NCBI GenBank assembly: GCA_030641485.1
Contig: DAOWHJ010000169.1
Location: forward strand, 1 to 30,622
From: Pseudomonadota bacterium
GTDB taxonomy: Bacteria; Desulfobacterota; Anaeroferrophillalia; Anaeroferrophillales; Tharpellaceae
Direction of reading: 5' to 3'
Length of the DNA: 30,622 bases
Shown here: one piece after another, positions 6,639 to 15,700 of the stretch
How positions within the stretch are numbered: the first letter of the stretch is position 1
How the letters are laid out: each line of letters begins with the position of its first letter
Program-made: the position numbers and the translations under genes
Notes under the pieces: model-generated
The model's database searches: none
Seen by the model: the letters and a program-made list of their open reading frames with translations, nothing else
What the model was told of the DNA's origin: nothing

Positions 6639-8801
6639 ATGTCTAAAGCTGCAAACACGCCTCTATTTTTACAATCAAACTCTGGAGAATCAGGGGCCAT
6701 ATGTTTGGCTATGCTGCTGGGTTATTATGGGGCATTTCCCAAGCTGACGGAAGTTAAAGATGGTTGTGATTGTGGTAATGATGAGATAGAACCGGCCCAT
6801 CTGTTGGACGCTTCCCGTCGATTCGGTTTTGATGCTGATCTTAAGCAGCTCTCCTTCAATGAGCTTAAAAAGCAAACTTGTCCGTTTATTTTTCCTGCGG
6901 CTTCGGGGAAATTTGTCCTGGCAATAAAAAAGACCGGGCCCTATTTTATTATTCATGATCCTGAGGCCGGGCGAAAAAAAATAACCATAGATGACCTGGC
7001 GGCAAAATTTACCGGTCAGATTCTTATTGCTAAACCCGGGAGTGATTTTGTCACCTTTGGTCATCAGTCTTCATTTGTAAAAGAAATTTTTAGTCGGGTC
7101 CTTCAGTATAAAAGTGGTGTAGCCTACGTATTGTTGGCTGGTTTTATTTTATTGATTCCGGCGATTGTGATCCCTGCACTTAATAAGATTTTCTTTGATG
7201 ATATTATCTTGATGGGCCAAACTTTATGGTATAAGCCCATGTTGATGATCATGGCTGCACTTCTGGTTTTGGGCAGTATCCTAGTATTTATGCAGCAATG
7301 GATACTTCTCCGTTTCGAAATTAAAATGAGTATGGTTGATTCATCCAGATTTGTCTCCCATATTCTCTCCATTCCCTATACCTATTTCCAGACCCACCTT
7401 CCCGGCGACACGGTTAAGCGGATCAAGCTCAATGACGCTATCGCGACAATGTTGTCGCGGGACATGACTCAGTTGGCTATCAGCCTGATTACCGTTTTCT
7501 TTTACGGTATCGTCATGATGAAATATAGTCTACTGCTTACGGTTGTCGGGGTCTCAATTATGGTGATCAATATCCTGGCCCTGAAGTATTTCTCGGCCAA
7601 AAGAACGGCCCTGAATCAGTCTCTGTTTCAGAAACAGCAGAGAACGTTCAGCATGGCGAGCGTCGGTATTGAGCACATTGAGACGCTAAAAGCTTCAGGT
7701 TGGGAAAATAATTTTTTTACGCTTTGGTCGAGCTACCTGATAACGTCCATAAATGATGAGCAAAAACTCGGTTTCACTTCACGTCTGTTAACGGTGCTGC
7801 CTGAGTTTCTGGCTCAGCTAAATAATGTGATAATTGTTGTATTGGGCGGGATTCTGATCATTTCCGGTGAAATCTCAATTGGTGTATTTATCGCTATGCA
7901 GAGCTTTATCGCCAATTTGTCTGAGCCGGTAAAAAATATTGTAGAGGTTGCCGGAAATATTCAGCTCAACAAAAGTAATCTCAACAATTTGCAAGACTCT
8001 CTTGATGAGCCTGTTGACCAACTTTGTCGGCAGGAAGGCAGAATGACAATCGACCAGATTACTCCATTCAATGCTCGGCTGAACGGTAAACTGGAGGTTA
8101 AGGATATAACTTTTGGTTATAGTAAATTCAGCCCTCCCTTGATCAAGAATTTTTCTTTGCAGGTTGAACCCGGTCAGCGGATTGCGTTGGTTGGGGGCTC
8201 CGGTTGCGGAAAGTCTACGATCTTAAAGGTTATTGCCGGGCTTTATTCACCCGGTTCCGGAGAAATTCTCTTTGATGGTATCAATATCAACACCATCAAT
8301 AGTGATGTGTTACGAAATTCACTGGCGATTGTGGATCAGGATGTCTTTCTTTTTACGGGTACGGCTTCAGATAACATTGTCATGTGGAATCGGGCAATTG
8401 ATCACGAATCTATAGTTGAAGCCGCCAAGGATGCAGTTATTCATGATGTTATAACTGAACGGCCCGGTGGTTACCAGACCAAAATAGCCCCCGGCGGTGG
8501 TAATCTTAGTGGTGGGCAGCGGCAGCGACTGGAGATTGCCCGAGCTCTGGTGACCAACCCTTCGATTATTTTCATGGACGAAGCCACGTCGGCTCTGGAT
8601 GCCGAAACCGAGAGACTGGTTATGGAAAATATCTGTAAAAGAAAATGTACGACAATCACTATTGCCCACCGCTTGAGTACGATTAAGAATTACGACCAAA
8701 TACTTGTTATCGATGAGGGAAACGTGGTTCAGCGGGGCACTCATGAAGAGCTGGTTTTGGAGACAGATAAATTGTACTATAAACTTGTCAGTGAATCATG
8801 A
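6639..8801 (+). CDS. NHLM/NHLP-type ABC exporter with degenerate C39 peptidase-like domain
   Basis: 720 residues, close to the usual length of the peptidase/permease/ATPase subunit of NHLP exporters. Residues 1-130 align by eye to C39 peptidase (LGYYGAF, LLDASRRFGFDADLKQLSFNEL, HDPEAGRKKI). The catalytic Cys position (ECGA) is Ser18 (ESGA), and the catalytic His position (NHFV) is Lys91 (GKFV); Asp107 is kept. The domain should therefore not cleave and probably only binds cargo, as in HlyB. Membrane helices span about 155-440. The ATPase is intact: Walker A GGSGCGKS (519-526), LSGGQ (623-627), Walker B with Glu648, and His677 of the H-loop. No clear ribosome site precedes ATG 6639. It should pair with the next ABC protein, the HlyD-like adaptor and the TolC-like channel to export the cluster product. 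Confidence 0.92.
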   Translation: MSKAANTPLFLQSNSGESGAICLAMLLGYYGAFPKLTEVKDGCDCGNDEIEPAHLLDASRRFGFDADLKQLSFNELKKQTCPFIFPAASGKFVLAIKKTGPYFIIHDPEAGRKKITIDDLAAKFTGQILIAKPGSDFVTFGHQSSFVKEIFSRVLQYKSGVAYVLLAGFILLIPAIVIPALNKIFFDDIILMGQTLWYKPMLMIMAALLVLGSILVFMQQWILLRFEIKMSMVDSSRFVSHILSIPYTYFQTHLPGDTVKRIKLNDAIATMLSRDMTQLAISLITVFFYGIVMMKYSLLLTVVGVSIMVINILALKYFSAKRTALNQSLFQKQQRTFSMASVGIEHIETLKASGWENNFFTLWSSYLITSINDEQKLGFTSRLLTVLPEFLAQLNNVIIVVLGGILIISGEISIGVFIAMQSFIANLSEPVKNIVEVAGNIQLNKSNLNNLQDSLDEPVDQLCRQEGRMTIDQITPFNARLNGKLEVKDITFGYSKFSPPLIKNFSLQVEPGQRIALVGGSGCGKSTILKVIAGLYSPGSGEILFDGININTINSDVLRNSLAIVDQDVFLFTGTASDNIVMWNRAIDHESIVEAAKDAVIHDVITERPGGYQTKIAPGGGNLSGGQRQRLEIARALVTNPSIIFMDEATSALDAETERLVMENICKRKCTTITIAHRLSTIKNYDQILVIDEGNVVQRGTHEELVLETDKLYYKLVSES

Positions 8802-8926
8802 TGGCGTCGTAAAAAAGTTCCGATCTACTGCGTCGTAGCGTTTTACAGACACTCGACATACTGCATGTCTGGTCTCGCGCCTGAAAAACGCTACTCCTTT
8901 GTATATCGAAATTTTTACTTAGCCAT
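8801..8926. repeat. 126-bp long imperfect inverted repeat
   Basis: Nested pairing arms run across the gap between the two ABC genes: ATGGC (8801-8805) with GCCAT (8922-8926); GTAAAAAAGTTCCGAT (8809-8824) with ATCGAAATTTTTAC (8905-8918); GTAGCGTTTTACAG (8835-8848) with CTGAAAAACGCTAC (8881-8894); and GACAT (8855-8859) with ATGTC (8865-8869) at the tip. The element starts on the last base of the upstream stop codon. It recalls a dispersed intergenic repeat of Desulfuromonadales genomes (memory, not searched) and may be a REP- or MITE-like unit. The remainder of the 171-bp gap 8802-8972 holds only the AAGGA ribosome site for the next gene. Confidence 0.85.
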
Positions 8927-8972
8927 CCAAATGTGTTACGAATCAATTATTATTTGATTAGATTAAGGATGT

Positions 8973-11234
8973 ATGTCTACAGAATCTCACAATGATACCG
9001 GTACAAACGGGGAGAAGAGAGCTCCTGATATTAAATCAATAACCCGGGTCAAGACCTCATATTTTTTTCGTAAAAAATCCCGTTCAGCCGCCTATACCGG
9101 GCTGCATGAGGTTCTTGACGGAAAACAGCCAGAGGGAGAGTTTCAGGCAAAGCCTAAGCAAGGTCTCTCTGATGATGGTCTGTTGCTCAAAACCTGTCAG
9201 TTAATTGGCAATCGCGAAAAGATTAATTTTGTTGCTGGATTTTCCGGTGCAAGTTCGGCAATGGATCCTCTGCAAAAAATATTGCGGGCCTCTAATATTC
9301 GGGCCCGAAAAATTGTTTTGTCCGATTTGTGGTGGCAAAATGATCTTGGTATTTTGCTTGGTTTTCTCAAAGAGGGCAATGTGCCGATTGCGCTTGTTCG
9401 CAAAGGTAACCAATACCGGGTCGAAAATATTCGTAGCGGTGAAACCTATCCGGTTACTGCGGCCAACTGTGATCAGATAGAGAGCCATGGGCACTCATTT
9501 TTTTCTCCGCTGCCGGCGGGAAAGCTTAGCGCAATTGACCTGGTCCGGTTCACGTTGGCTTTCACCAAAACTGACCTGCTCTTCTTTGCGATCCTCGGCC
9601 TGGTTAGTGCCATTCTCTCACTGAGCATTCCTCTCACCGCAGGCTATATTTTTAATGTGATTATTCCTGGTGGTCAGGTTACGGACCTCTATCAATTAGG
9701 GGCGCTGCTTATCACCGTGGTCTTGGCATTAGGGGTCATAAATTTTACCAAGGCGATTGCCGTGCTGCGTTTCGAAGGGGTCGCCAGTTACAAACTTCAA
9801 TCAGCAGTCTGGGATCGGATATTATCATTAAAAGTGCCATTTTTTGGAAAATATGACTCTGGAAACCTAGCTGAAAGAAGCCTTGGCATTGAGAAAATCA
9901 GGACGGTTTTGTCCGCAAATGTGATGGGAGCCCTGGTTTCACTGATTTTTTCGATTTTTTATCTGGCACTGATGATCTACTATGACCTGCGCTTAGCTTT
10001 ATTGGCCCTACTTTTAGGTGCTGTGGTTGCTGCGTTTACATTGACGATCAGTATGTTGGCCTATAAGCATGTGGCTGGATATATGAGGATGGAGGCGATA
10101 ATCTCCGGTTTTATGATGATGATGATCGGCGGCATGCAGAAAGTGAGAATGACATCTTCCGGAGATAAAGTCTTTAATATCTGGGCCGAAAAATTTTCGA
10201 AACAGAAGGAGCATTACGCAAACAAGCAGAAATTAATTATTATTGCATCAATTTTTACTTTCGGTTTTCCTATTCTGGCCTCGTTGCTTATCTACATTAG
10301 AATTTTTGATCTCTTGACCCTGCCCGGAGGATCTTTTCAGATTGGCGACTTTATTGCTTTTAATTCAGCCTACTTAAGTTTTCAGGGAGCTCTAATCGCG
10401 GCTTTTATGGTTACGGTTCCGGTTATGAGTATCAAGCCGACATTTGATCTTTTAAAACCCATCCTTGATGCCGAAGTTGAGGATTATGTCAGTAAGAAAG
10501 ATCCCGGTGAACTTATGGGTAATATTGAGATCGGTAACCTGAAGTTCAGGTATCTGGACTCGCCCGAACTCATTTTAAAAGGGATCAGTTTAAAGATAAA
10601 TGCCGGTGAGTTTGTGGCGCTGGTAGGTGGTTCAGGTTCAGGAAAGTCAACTCTGTTTAGAATGCTTTTGGGTTTTGAAGAGTATGAGTCCGGGACGATC
10701 CTATTTGACAAAATTGATTTGAAAGAGCTCGATATCAGGATTGTTCGTGATCAAATCGGGGTGGTTCTGCAAAACGGCAAGATTATGCAGGGCAGCGTAC
10801 TCTACAATATTGTCGGTACCTCAACTTACACTGAAACTGATGCCTGGGAAGCGGCACGCATGGCTGGCTGTGACAAAGATATCGAAAAAATGGAGCAGAA
10901 AATGCAAACCTTTCTGCCAGCGGGTGGGGGTACTCTGTCGGGAGGCCAGCAACAGCGCCTGGTTATTGCTCGGGCCTTAATCAAAAAACCTAAGCTTCTC
11001 TTATTTGATGAAGCGACCAGTGCCTTGGACAATGATACTCAGAAAACGGTGACTGAAAATGTCGATCAGCTTCAGGCGACCAGGATAGTGATTGCCCACA
11101 GGCTAAGCACGATAAGAGGGGCTGATAAGATTATTGTTTTGGAAAGAGGTGAGATTGTCGAGCAGGGCAGATACGACGAACTTATTGATAAAAAGGAGTG
11201 GTTCTACAAACTTGTGAAGAACCAGATAAACTGA
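8973..11234 (+). CDS. Second NHLM-type ABC transporter (permease-ATPase)
   Basis: 753 residues. The N-terminal ~190 residues are soluble and lack C39 features, as expected of the partner subunit in NHLM systems. Membrane helices cover about 195-470 (FFAILGLVSAILSLSIPLTA and later segments). The ATPase domain is complete: Walker A GGSGSGKS (552-559), LSGGQ (655-659), Walker B Asp679/Glu680, and His709. It probably forms a heterodimer with the exporter encoded at 6639-8801 and is powered from the cytoplasm. The AAGGA site at 8965-8969 is only 3 bases from the ATG, which is short, so a downstream start is possible although the frame is well filled. The TolC-like gene starts 3 bp after its stop. 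Confidence 0.92.
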   Translation: MSTESHNDTGTNGEKRAPDIKSITRVKTSYFFRKKSRSAAYTGLHEVLDGKQPEGEFQAKPKQGLSDDGLLLKTCQLIGNREKINFVAGFSGASSAMDPLQKILRASNIRARKIVLSDLWWQNDLGILLGFLKEGNVPIALVRKGNQYRVENIRSGETYPVTAANCDQIESHGHSFFSPLPAGKLSAIDLVRFTLAFTKTDLLFFAILGLVSAILSLSIPLTAGYIFNVIIPGGQVTDLYQLGALLITVVLALGVINFTKAIAVLRFEGVASYKLQSAVWDRILSLKVPFFGKYDSGNLAERSLGIEKIRTVLSANVMGALVSLIFSIFYLALMIYYDLRLALLALLLGAVVAAFTLTISMLAYKHVAGYMRMEAIISGFMMMMIGGMQKVRMTSSGDKVFNIWAEKFSKQKEHYANKQKLIIIASIFTFGFPILASLLIYIRIFDLLTLPGGSFQIGDFIAFNSAYLSFQGALIAAFMVTVPVMSIKPTFDLLKPILDAEVEDYVSKKDPGELMGNIEIGNLKFRYLDSPELILKGISLKINAGEFVALVGGSGSGKSTLFRMLLGFEEYESGTILFDKIDLKELDIRIVRDQIGVVLQNGKIMQGSVLYNIVGTSTYTETDAWEAARMAGCDKDIEKMEQKMQTFLPAGGGTLSGGQQQRLVIARALIKKPKLLLFDEATSALDNDTQKTVTENVDQLQATRIVIAHRLSTIRGADKIIVLERGEIVEQGRYDELIDKKEWFYKLVKNQIN

Positions 11235-11237
11235 CCA

Positions 11238-12740
11238 ATGAAATATATGCCACACAAATTTTTTATTATTGGATGTTTGTTAACCTCCTTGGTTGGGGCA
11301 GCCTGGAATGTGTCAGCTGCCATGCAAGTTGAGTTTGAGACGGTTTTGCGGGAGGGGCTGCAGAATAATTACGATATTCGGCTGCAAAAGCTGGCTCAGG
11401 AGAAATCTTCCTTTATTGTTCTGCAGATGCAAGGTTATACGACTCCTTATTTCTCATTTGACCTGACCACTGGTGAGGGCGTCGATCCCACAATCAGTAA
11501 TGATGGGGGAAATATTTTTGAAGTAAACTTTGTCGTACCCACCAATCTCGGTATCGACTTTTATACCGGAGTCCACGCGGAAAGTTCAAAATTACTGAAT
11601 CCTGATATGCATTTTAATAATTTTGGTGGTTGGGCCGGTGTGAAAATGCCGTTGCTCAGAGGTCTGGGGGGGGATAGCCCCGAAAATGCAGCCATTCGTT
11701 CTGCCAAAGTCAGCCTTCAGGCCTCAGATCAGAAGTTGTCCAACGAGATTATGGGTTACTTTCGGGATTTGCAGAGTGCGTATTTGACCTTAAAACGTGA
11801 TGCCAACAAATATGCAATAGAAGTGCTGGCCCTGGCCCAGGCCCGAAAACATCAACAAAAGATCCGTGAACTGATCGATGGCGGAGAGCTTCCCGAGGTC
11901 GAACAAAATCGGACGATAGCTCATGTGATCGATTATGAGCAGCAACTTAATCGGGCAAAACTTAACACCTTGAATTCCTATTATGCCTTAAAGCGGCTGA
12001 CTGGGGTTAGAAACCAAGCTATTCTCCTGGAGATCCCTGAGGTGGTTAGCAATATCCCCGATCCTGACCCGAAGAGAATAAAAGATTTAATCGCTAGATA
12101 TTCTGCCATCGATGATGCAACGATTATGTCCACTCCGGTATATAAAAGTATCAGCCTGCTGACAGATATCGCAAAGATTCAATTGGATAAAGCCGAAAAT
12201 CAAAAATTGGATCAATTTGATTTGGACTTCAGGGTCTCGTGGTTTGAAATGACAACAAATGCTCACTACGGTGACCTGTTTGGTACAGATTATCCCGGCA
12301 CCAGCGCGGTGTTGTCGTTGAATTACACCTTGCCCGTAAAAAATGTTCAGCAAGAGGGCGCCTATCTCGCCCAACAGACCGAATATAGATCGCGCAAACT
12401 CAATCTGGAGCAACTTCTTTTTGAAACGAAGCTTCAGATTCAGCGTATTCTGATGAGTTTACAGCAGTCTCTTGAACTGTACGAAAGAGACCGGAAACTG
12501 GTTGATGTTCGTAAGCAGTCCTGGCGGGATGAAATTGTCAAATTCAAGCTCGGCAGTGCCACCCAGATCGATATAATTTTATCTTTTGACACCTATACTC
12601 TATCCACTAGAACCTTGAATGAGCTTAAATTTACAATCCATGATCTAATAGTCAAGCTTAAATACTTCCTGGGTGAACTTCCTGCTGATGAAAAACAGTT
12701 GAATAGTTTTTCGTTGTCCAACTATTTTTCAACCTATTGA
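11238..12740 (+). CDS. TolC-like outer-membrane efflux protein
   Basis: 500 residues. A signal peptide is visible (positively charged start, hydrophobic FFIIGCLLTSLVGAAW, likely cleavage after VSA at residue 27). The mature part has the repeated long helices of TolC-family proteins (AQARKHQQKIRELIDGGELPEVEQNRTIAHVIDYEQQLNRAK is split over two helices; ELKFTIHDLIVKLKYFLGEL is near the end) and beta segments such as ISNDGGNIFEVNFVVPTNLG. It would form the outer-membrane exit duct for the two ABC proteins and the HlyD-like adaptor. ATG 11238 is used here; ATG 11247 is an alternative. A G8 run lies at 11666-11673 in GLGGDSP. Its stop overlaps the possible TTG start of the NRPS. The protein is diverged from classical TolC, but position and fold signs agree. 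Confidence 0.85.
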   Translation: MKYMPHKFFIIGCLLTSLVGAAWNVSAAMQVEFETVLREGLQNNYDIRLQKLAQEKSSFIVLQMQGYTTPYFSFDLTTGEGVDPTISNDGGNIFEVNFVVPTNLGIDFYTGVHAESSKLLNPDMHFNNFGGWAGVKMPLLRGLGGDSPENAAIRSAKVSLQASDQKLSNEIMGYFRDLQSAYLTLKRDANKYAIEVLALAQARKHQQKIRELIDGGELPEVEQNRTIAHVIDYEQQLNRAKLNTLNSYYALKRLTGVRNQAILLEIPEVVSNIPDPDPKRIKDLIARYSAIDDATIMSTPVYKSISLLTDIAKIQLDKAENQKLDQFDLDFRVSWFEMTTNAHYGDLFGTDYPGTSAVLSLNYTLPVKNVQQEGAYLAQQTEYRSRKLNLEQLLFETKLQIQRILMSLQQSLELYERDRKLVDVRKQSWRDEIVKFKLGSATQIDIILSFDTYTLSTRTLNELKFTIHDLIVKLKYFLGELPADEKQLNSFSLSNYFSTY

Positions 12741-15700
12741 CCGGCTTTAGTATGTATGAATCCTCAAGCTTGTTTACTCCGGAAGAGACGACCTTTGACC
12801 CTGTTTACCTGAGAATAAGCGCTCAAGCAAATCTCTTTCCCGAGCGCCCGGCCGTAATCTGTGATGATGGGCAGATTAGCTATCATGAACTGGAACAAAT
12901 TTCCGCGAGGGTAGCTGTAGGGTTGTCTGGTAAAGGGGTGAGGCCTGGCCACCGGATTGCATTGTTGTTTGAACCGGGCATTAACCTGATTATAGCTCTT
13001 TTGGCTATCCATAAAGCCGGGGCTGCGTTTATTCCTCTATCATCATCCTACCCGCAAGCCAGAATTCTTAGTATGCTGGAGAGCTCATCCTGCAAGGTTG
13101 TTTTTGGTGACGAAAACAGTCGAGATCTGATTGTTGCCAGTGATGTTGAATACATCTCCTTTAATGACAACTTGTTAACCTCGATTGAGCAACCTTGTCC
13201 CCTTAAGTTAGAAAACGATTCCGAAGCAACTGCATATATCCATTTCACCTCAGGTTCAACTGGAACCCCCAAAGGGGTCAACGTGTTGCACCGGAACCTC
13301 TCGTATTATGCTGAATGGAGTGCCGGTTTTTTCAAAGAGGCGGTTGAAAACCGGTTGCCCCTGACCTCTTCGATTCAGTTTGCAGCGTCAATATCACAAA
13401 TTTACTCTACGCTTGGAGCTGGCAAAACCCTTCATATCATTCCCGGTTCTCTGAATGATCCGGAAAAATTATTTTCCTGGTATGCGCAGCATCCCGGTTT
13501 TGGCTTCTATTGCGTCCCCACTGTCTGGAAGAGTGCACTCGACTGGCTGGAGAAAAATAATCTATCGGCTATTGGGCCCGCCGCACTCTTTCTTTCGGGA
13601 GAGGATGTTAGCGAACGTTTGCTTGAGGAGACCTTTTGCCGTTTTCCCGATATCAAGGTCTGGAATCTTTATGGTCCCACAGAGGCCGTTGCAAACCTCA
13701 GCTACAAAAAAGTCAGCTCGTCGCAAAATTGTTCTATCGGTGCTCCGATTCCGCAGACAAAATTTTATGTCGTTAAGGAAGATGGTAGTGAGGCCCAAAT
13801 TGATGAAGAGGGGATTTTGTATGCGGCGGGCCCTGGGATCTGCGCTGGATATGTTGGTGAGCAACAACTGACTGACGCGGTTTTTTTCCCTTATGTTTCA
13901 GAGCGTGATGGGAGCGTTCTGGTCTATAATACCGGGGATCTTGTCCGCTGCACAGATAGTCAAGAATTCAAATTTATCGGGCGCCATGATCAGCAGGTCA
14001 AGATTAATGGGCAACGTATTGAGCTTGAAGAGATCGAAAACCGACTCTACTGCCATCCCCAGATTCTGACGGTTGTGCTCTCCCTAATCAAAGGAGAGCC
14101 GCCCTATCTTGCCGCTTATATTGAGTCAAAATCTGGTGAGGAGATCCCGGTTGATGAGCTGCGGAGTCACCTGCTCGAGTTTGTAACCGAAGCAATGGTT
14201 CCTGAAAGGTGGGTGTTCCTGTACGATTTTCCCAAGTTGGCCAACGGTAAGATCAATCGCAAATTATTGCCCGTTCCTGAAGATAGACGCCCGTTTTTAA
14301 GTGTTGGCTTTACTCAGGCGACCGGAGAACGGGAAGAAAAGTTGGTCAATGCTTTCAAAAAAATTCTGAAAACAGATGAGATCGGTTTAGACGATAGTTT
14401 TTTTGATCTTGGCGGAAACTCCTTGAAGGCTCTGGCCCTTATTATTGAGATTGAGGAGCAGTTTCATTTTCGGGCAACATTCAAGCTACTATTTAAGCAT
14501 CCGAGCCCCCGCAACCTGCTGGGGCAGATTCCCCTGTTGTTGTCGGAAAATGATCTAACTAATAATGAAATTTTTGCCCCAGTCGACCTTCTCCCTTTAA
14601 CCAATTCCCAGAGCGGACTGCTGTTTTTCCTTGAGGCATATCAAAAAAACGCAACTTACAATATCGCCTACGCGATAACCCTTGAGGGCGAACTTGATGT
14701 GAATCGTCTGGAAAAAGCATTGGAAAACGTGGTTAAACGTCATCTGCCTTTACACTTCTGGTTGCGAAAAGGTGAGGGTGAAGCTAGTTTCTTTTCCGCA
14801 GAAAATATCTCTATCGAACTTCCAGTTGAATTGCTTGGTTGTTTGCCTAAAGAGCAACGTGAAAATTTTGTTCACGAAAGCATCTCAGCCTTTGCCGCGC
14901 TTCCATTTGCTCTCTATGACGCGTCTTTGTATCGCTGTAAACTTTATCGCCTAGAAAGCGGAAAACATGTGCTGGCCTGGGTCGTCAGTCATCTTGTTTT
15001 TGATGGCGAATCGATAGCCCTTTTTTTAGCTGATCTTGACCAGATCTACCAGGGACAAGAGCTTGCCCCCTTGGCGTTCACATTTGCTGATGTCGTCCAG
15101 AAAAGAGTAGATTATCAGCAGAGCCCGAACTTCGAGCAGGACTATTCATTTTGGCAGGAATATTTACAAGGAGTAAGTGAGCTTCACTCATTTCCGCTTA
15201 TTTATCAGCCGCAGAACCTGGTCTCATTTCGGGGCCAGAGAGTTCACTCGGTTATTGACCCGCAATTAAGAAAAAATCTGTTGGAAATCTGTCGGGTTCA
15301 AGGGGCGAGTCTTAACACTCTGTTATTGGCCGCTTTTGTGGCGACTCTCTACAAGTTTGGAGAGCGGGAAGAGTATGTGGTCGCGAGCCCCTTCTCGAAT
15401 CGGCTGGAAAAATCGGACAGCTCCCTGGTGGGCTACTTTGCCAATACGTTGTTGTACCGGGTTCATTGTCCTTCAGGTTGTCGTTTTTCTGATTTGGTTG
15501 ATAATATCCGCAAAGATACCATCCGGATGCTTGACCATCAGCATCTGCCCTTTGACCAGCTGGTCAGTATTCTACGTCAGCAGGGGGTAAATCTTCCGGT
15601 TTCGGTGTTTAGGACAATGTTTGCCTTGCATGAGACCGCGAGTTGGTCAAAAAAGGGTGACGGTCTTTCGCTAAGGGCCCGGGAACTTTTTAACCGGCAC

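Noticed and set aside
12087..12413. Minus-strand open frame of 108 codons opposite the TolC-like gene
   Set aside because: It lies wholly inside a well-supported gene, shows no recognisable protein and no ribosome site; treated as a shadow, like the other antisense frames.
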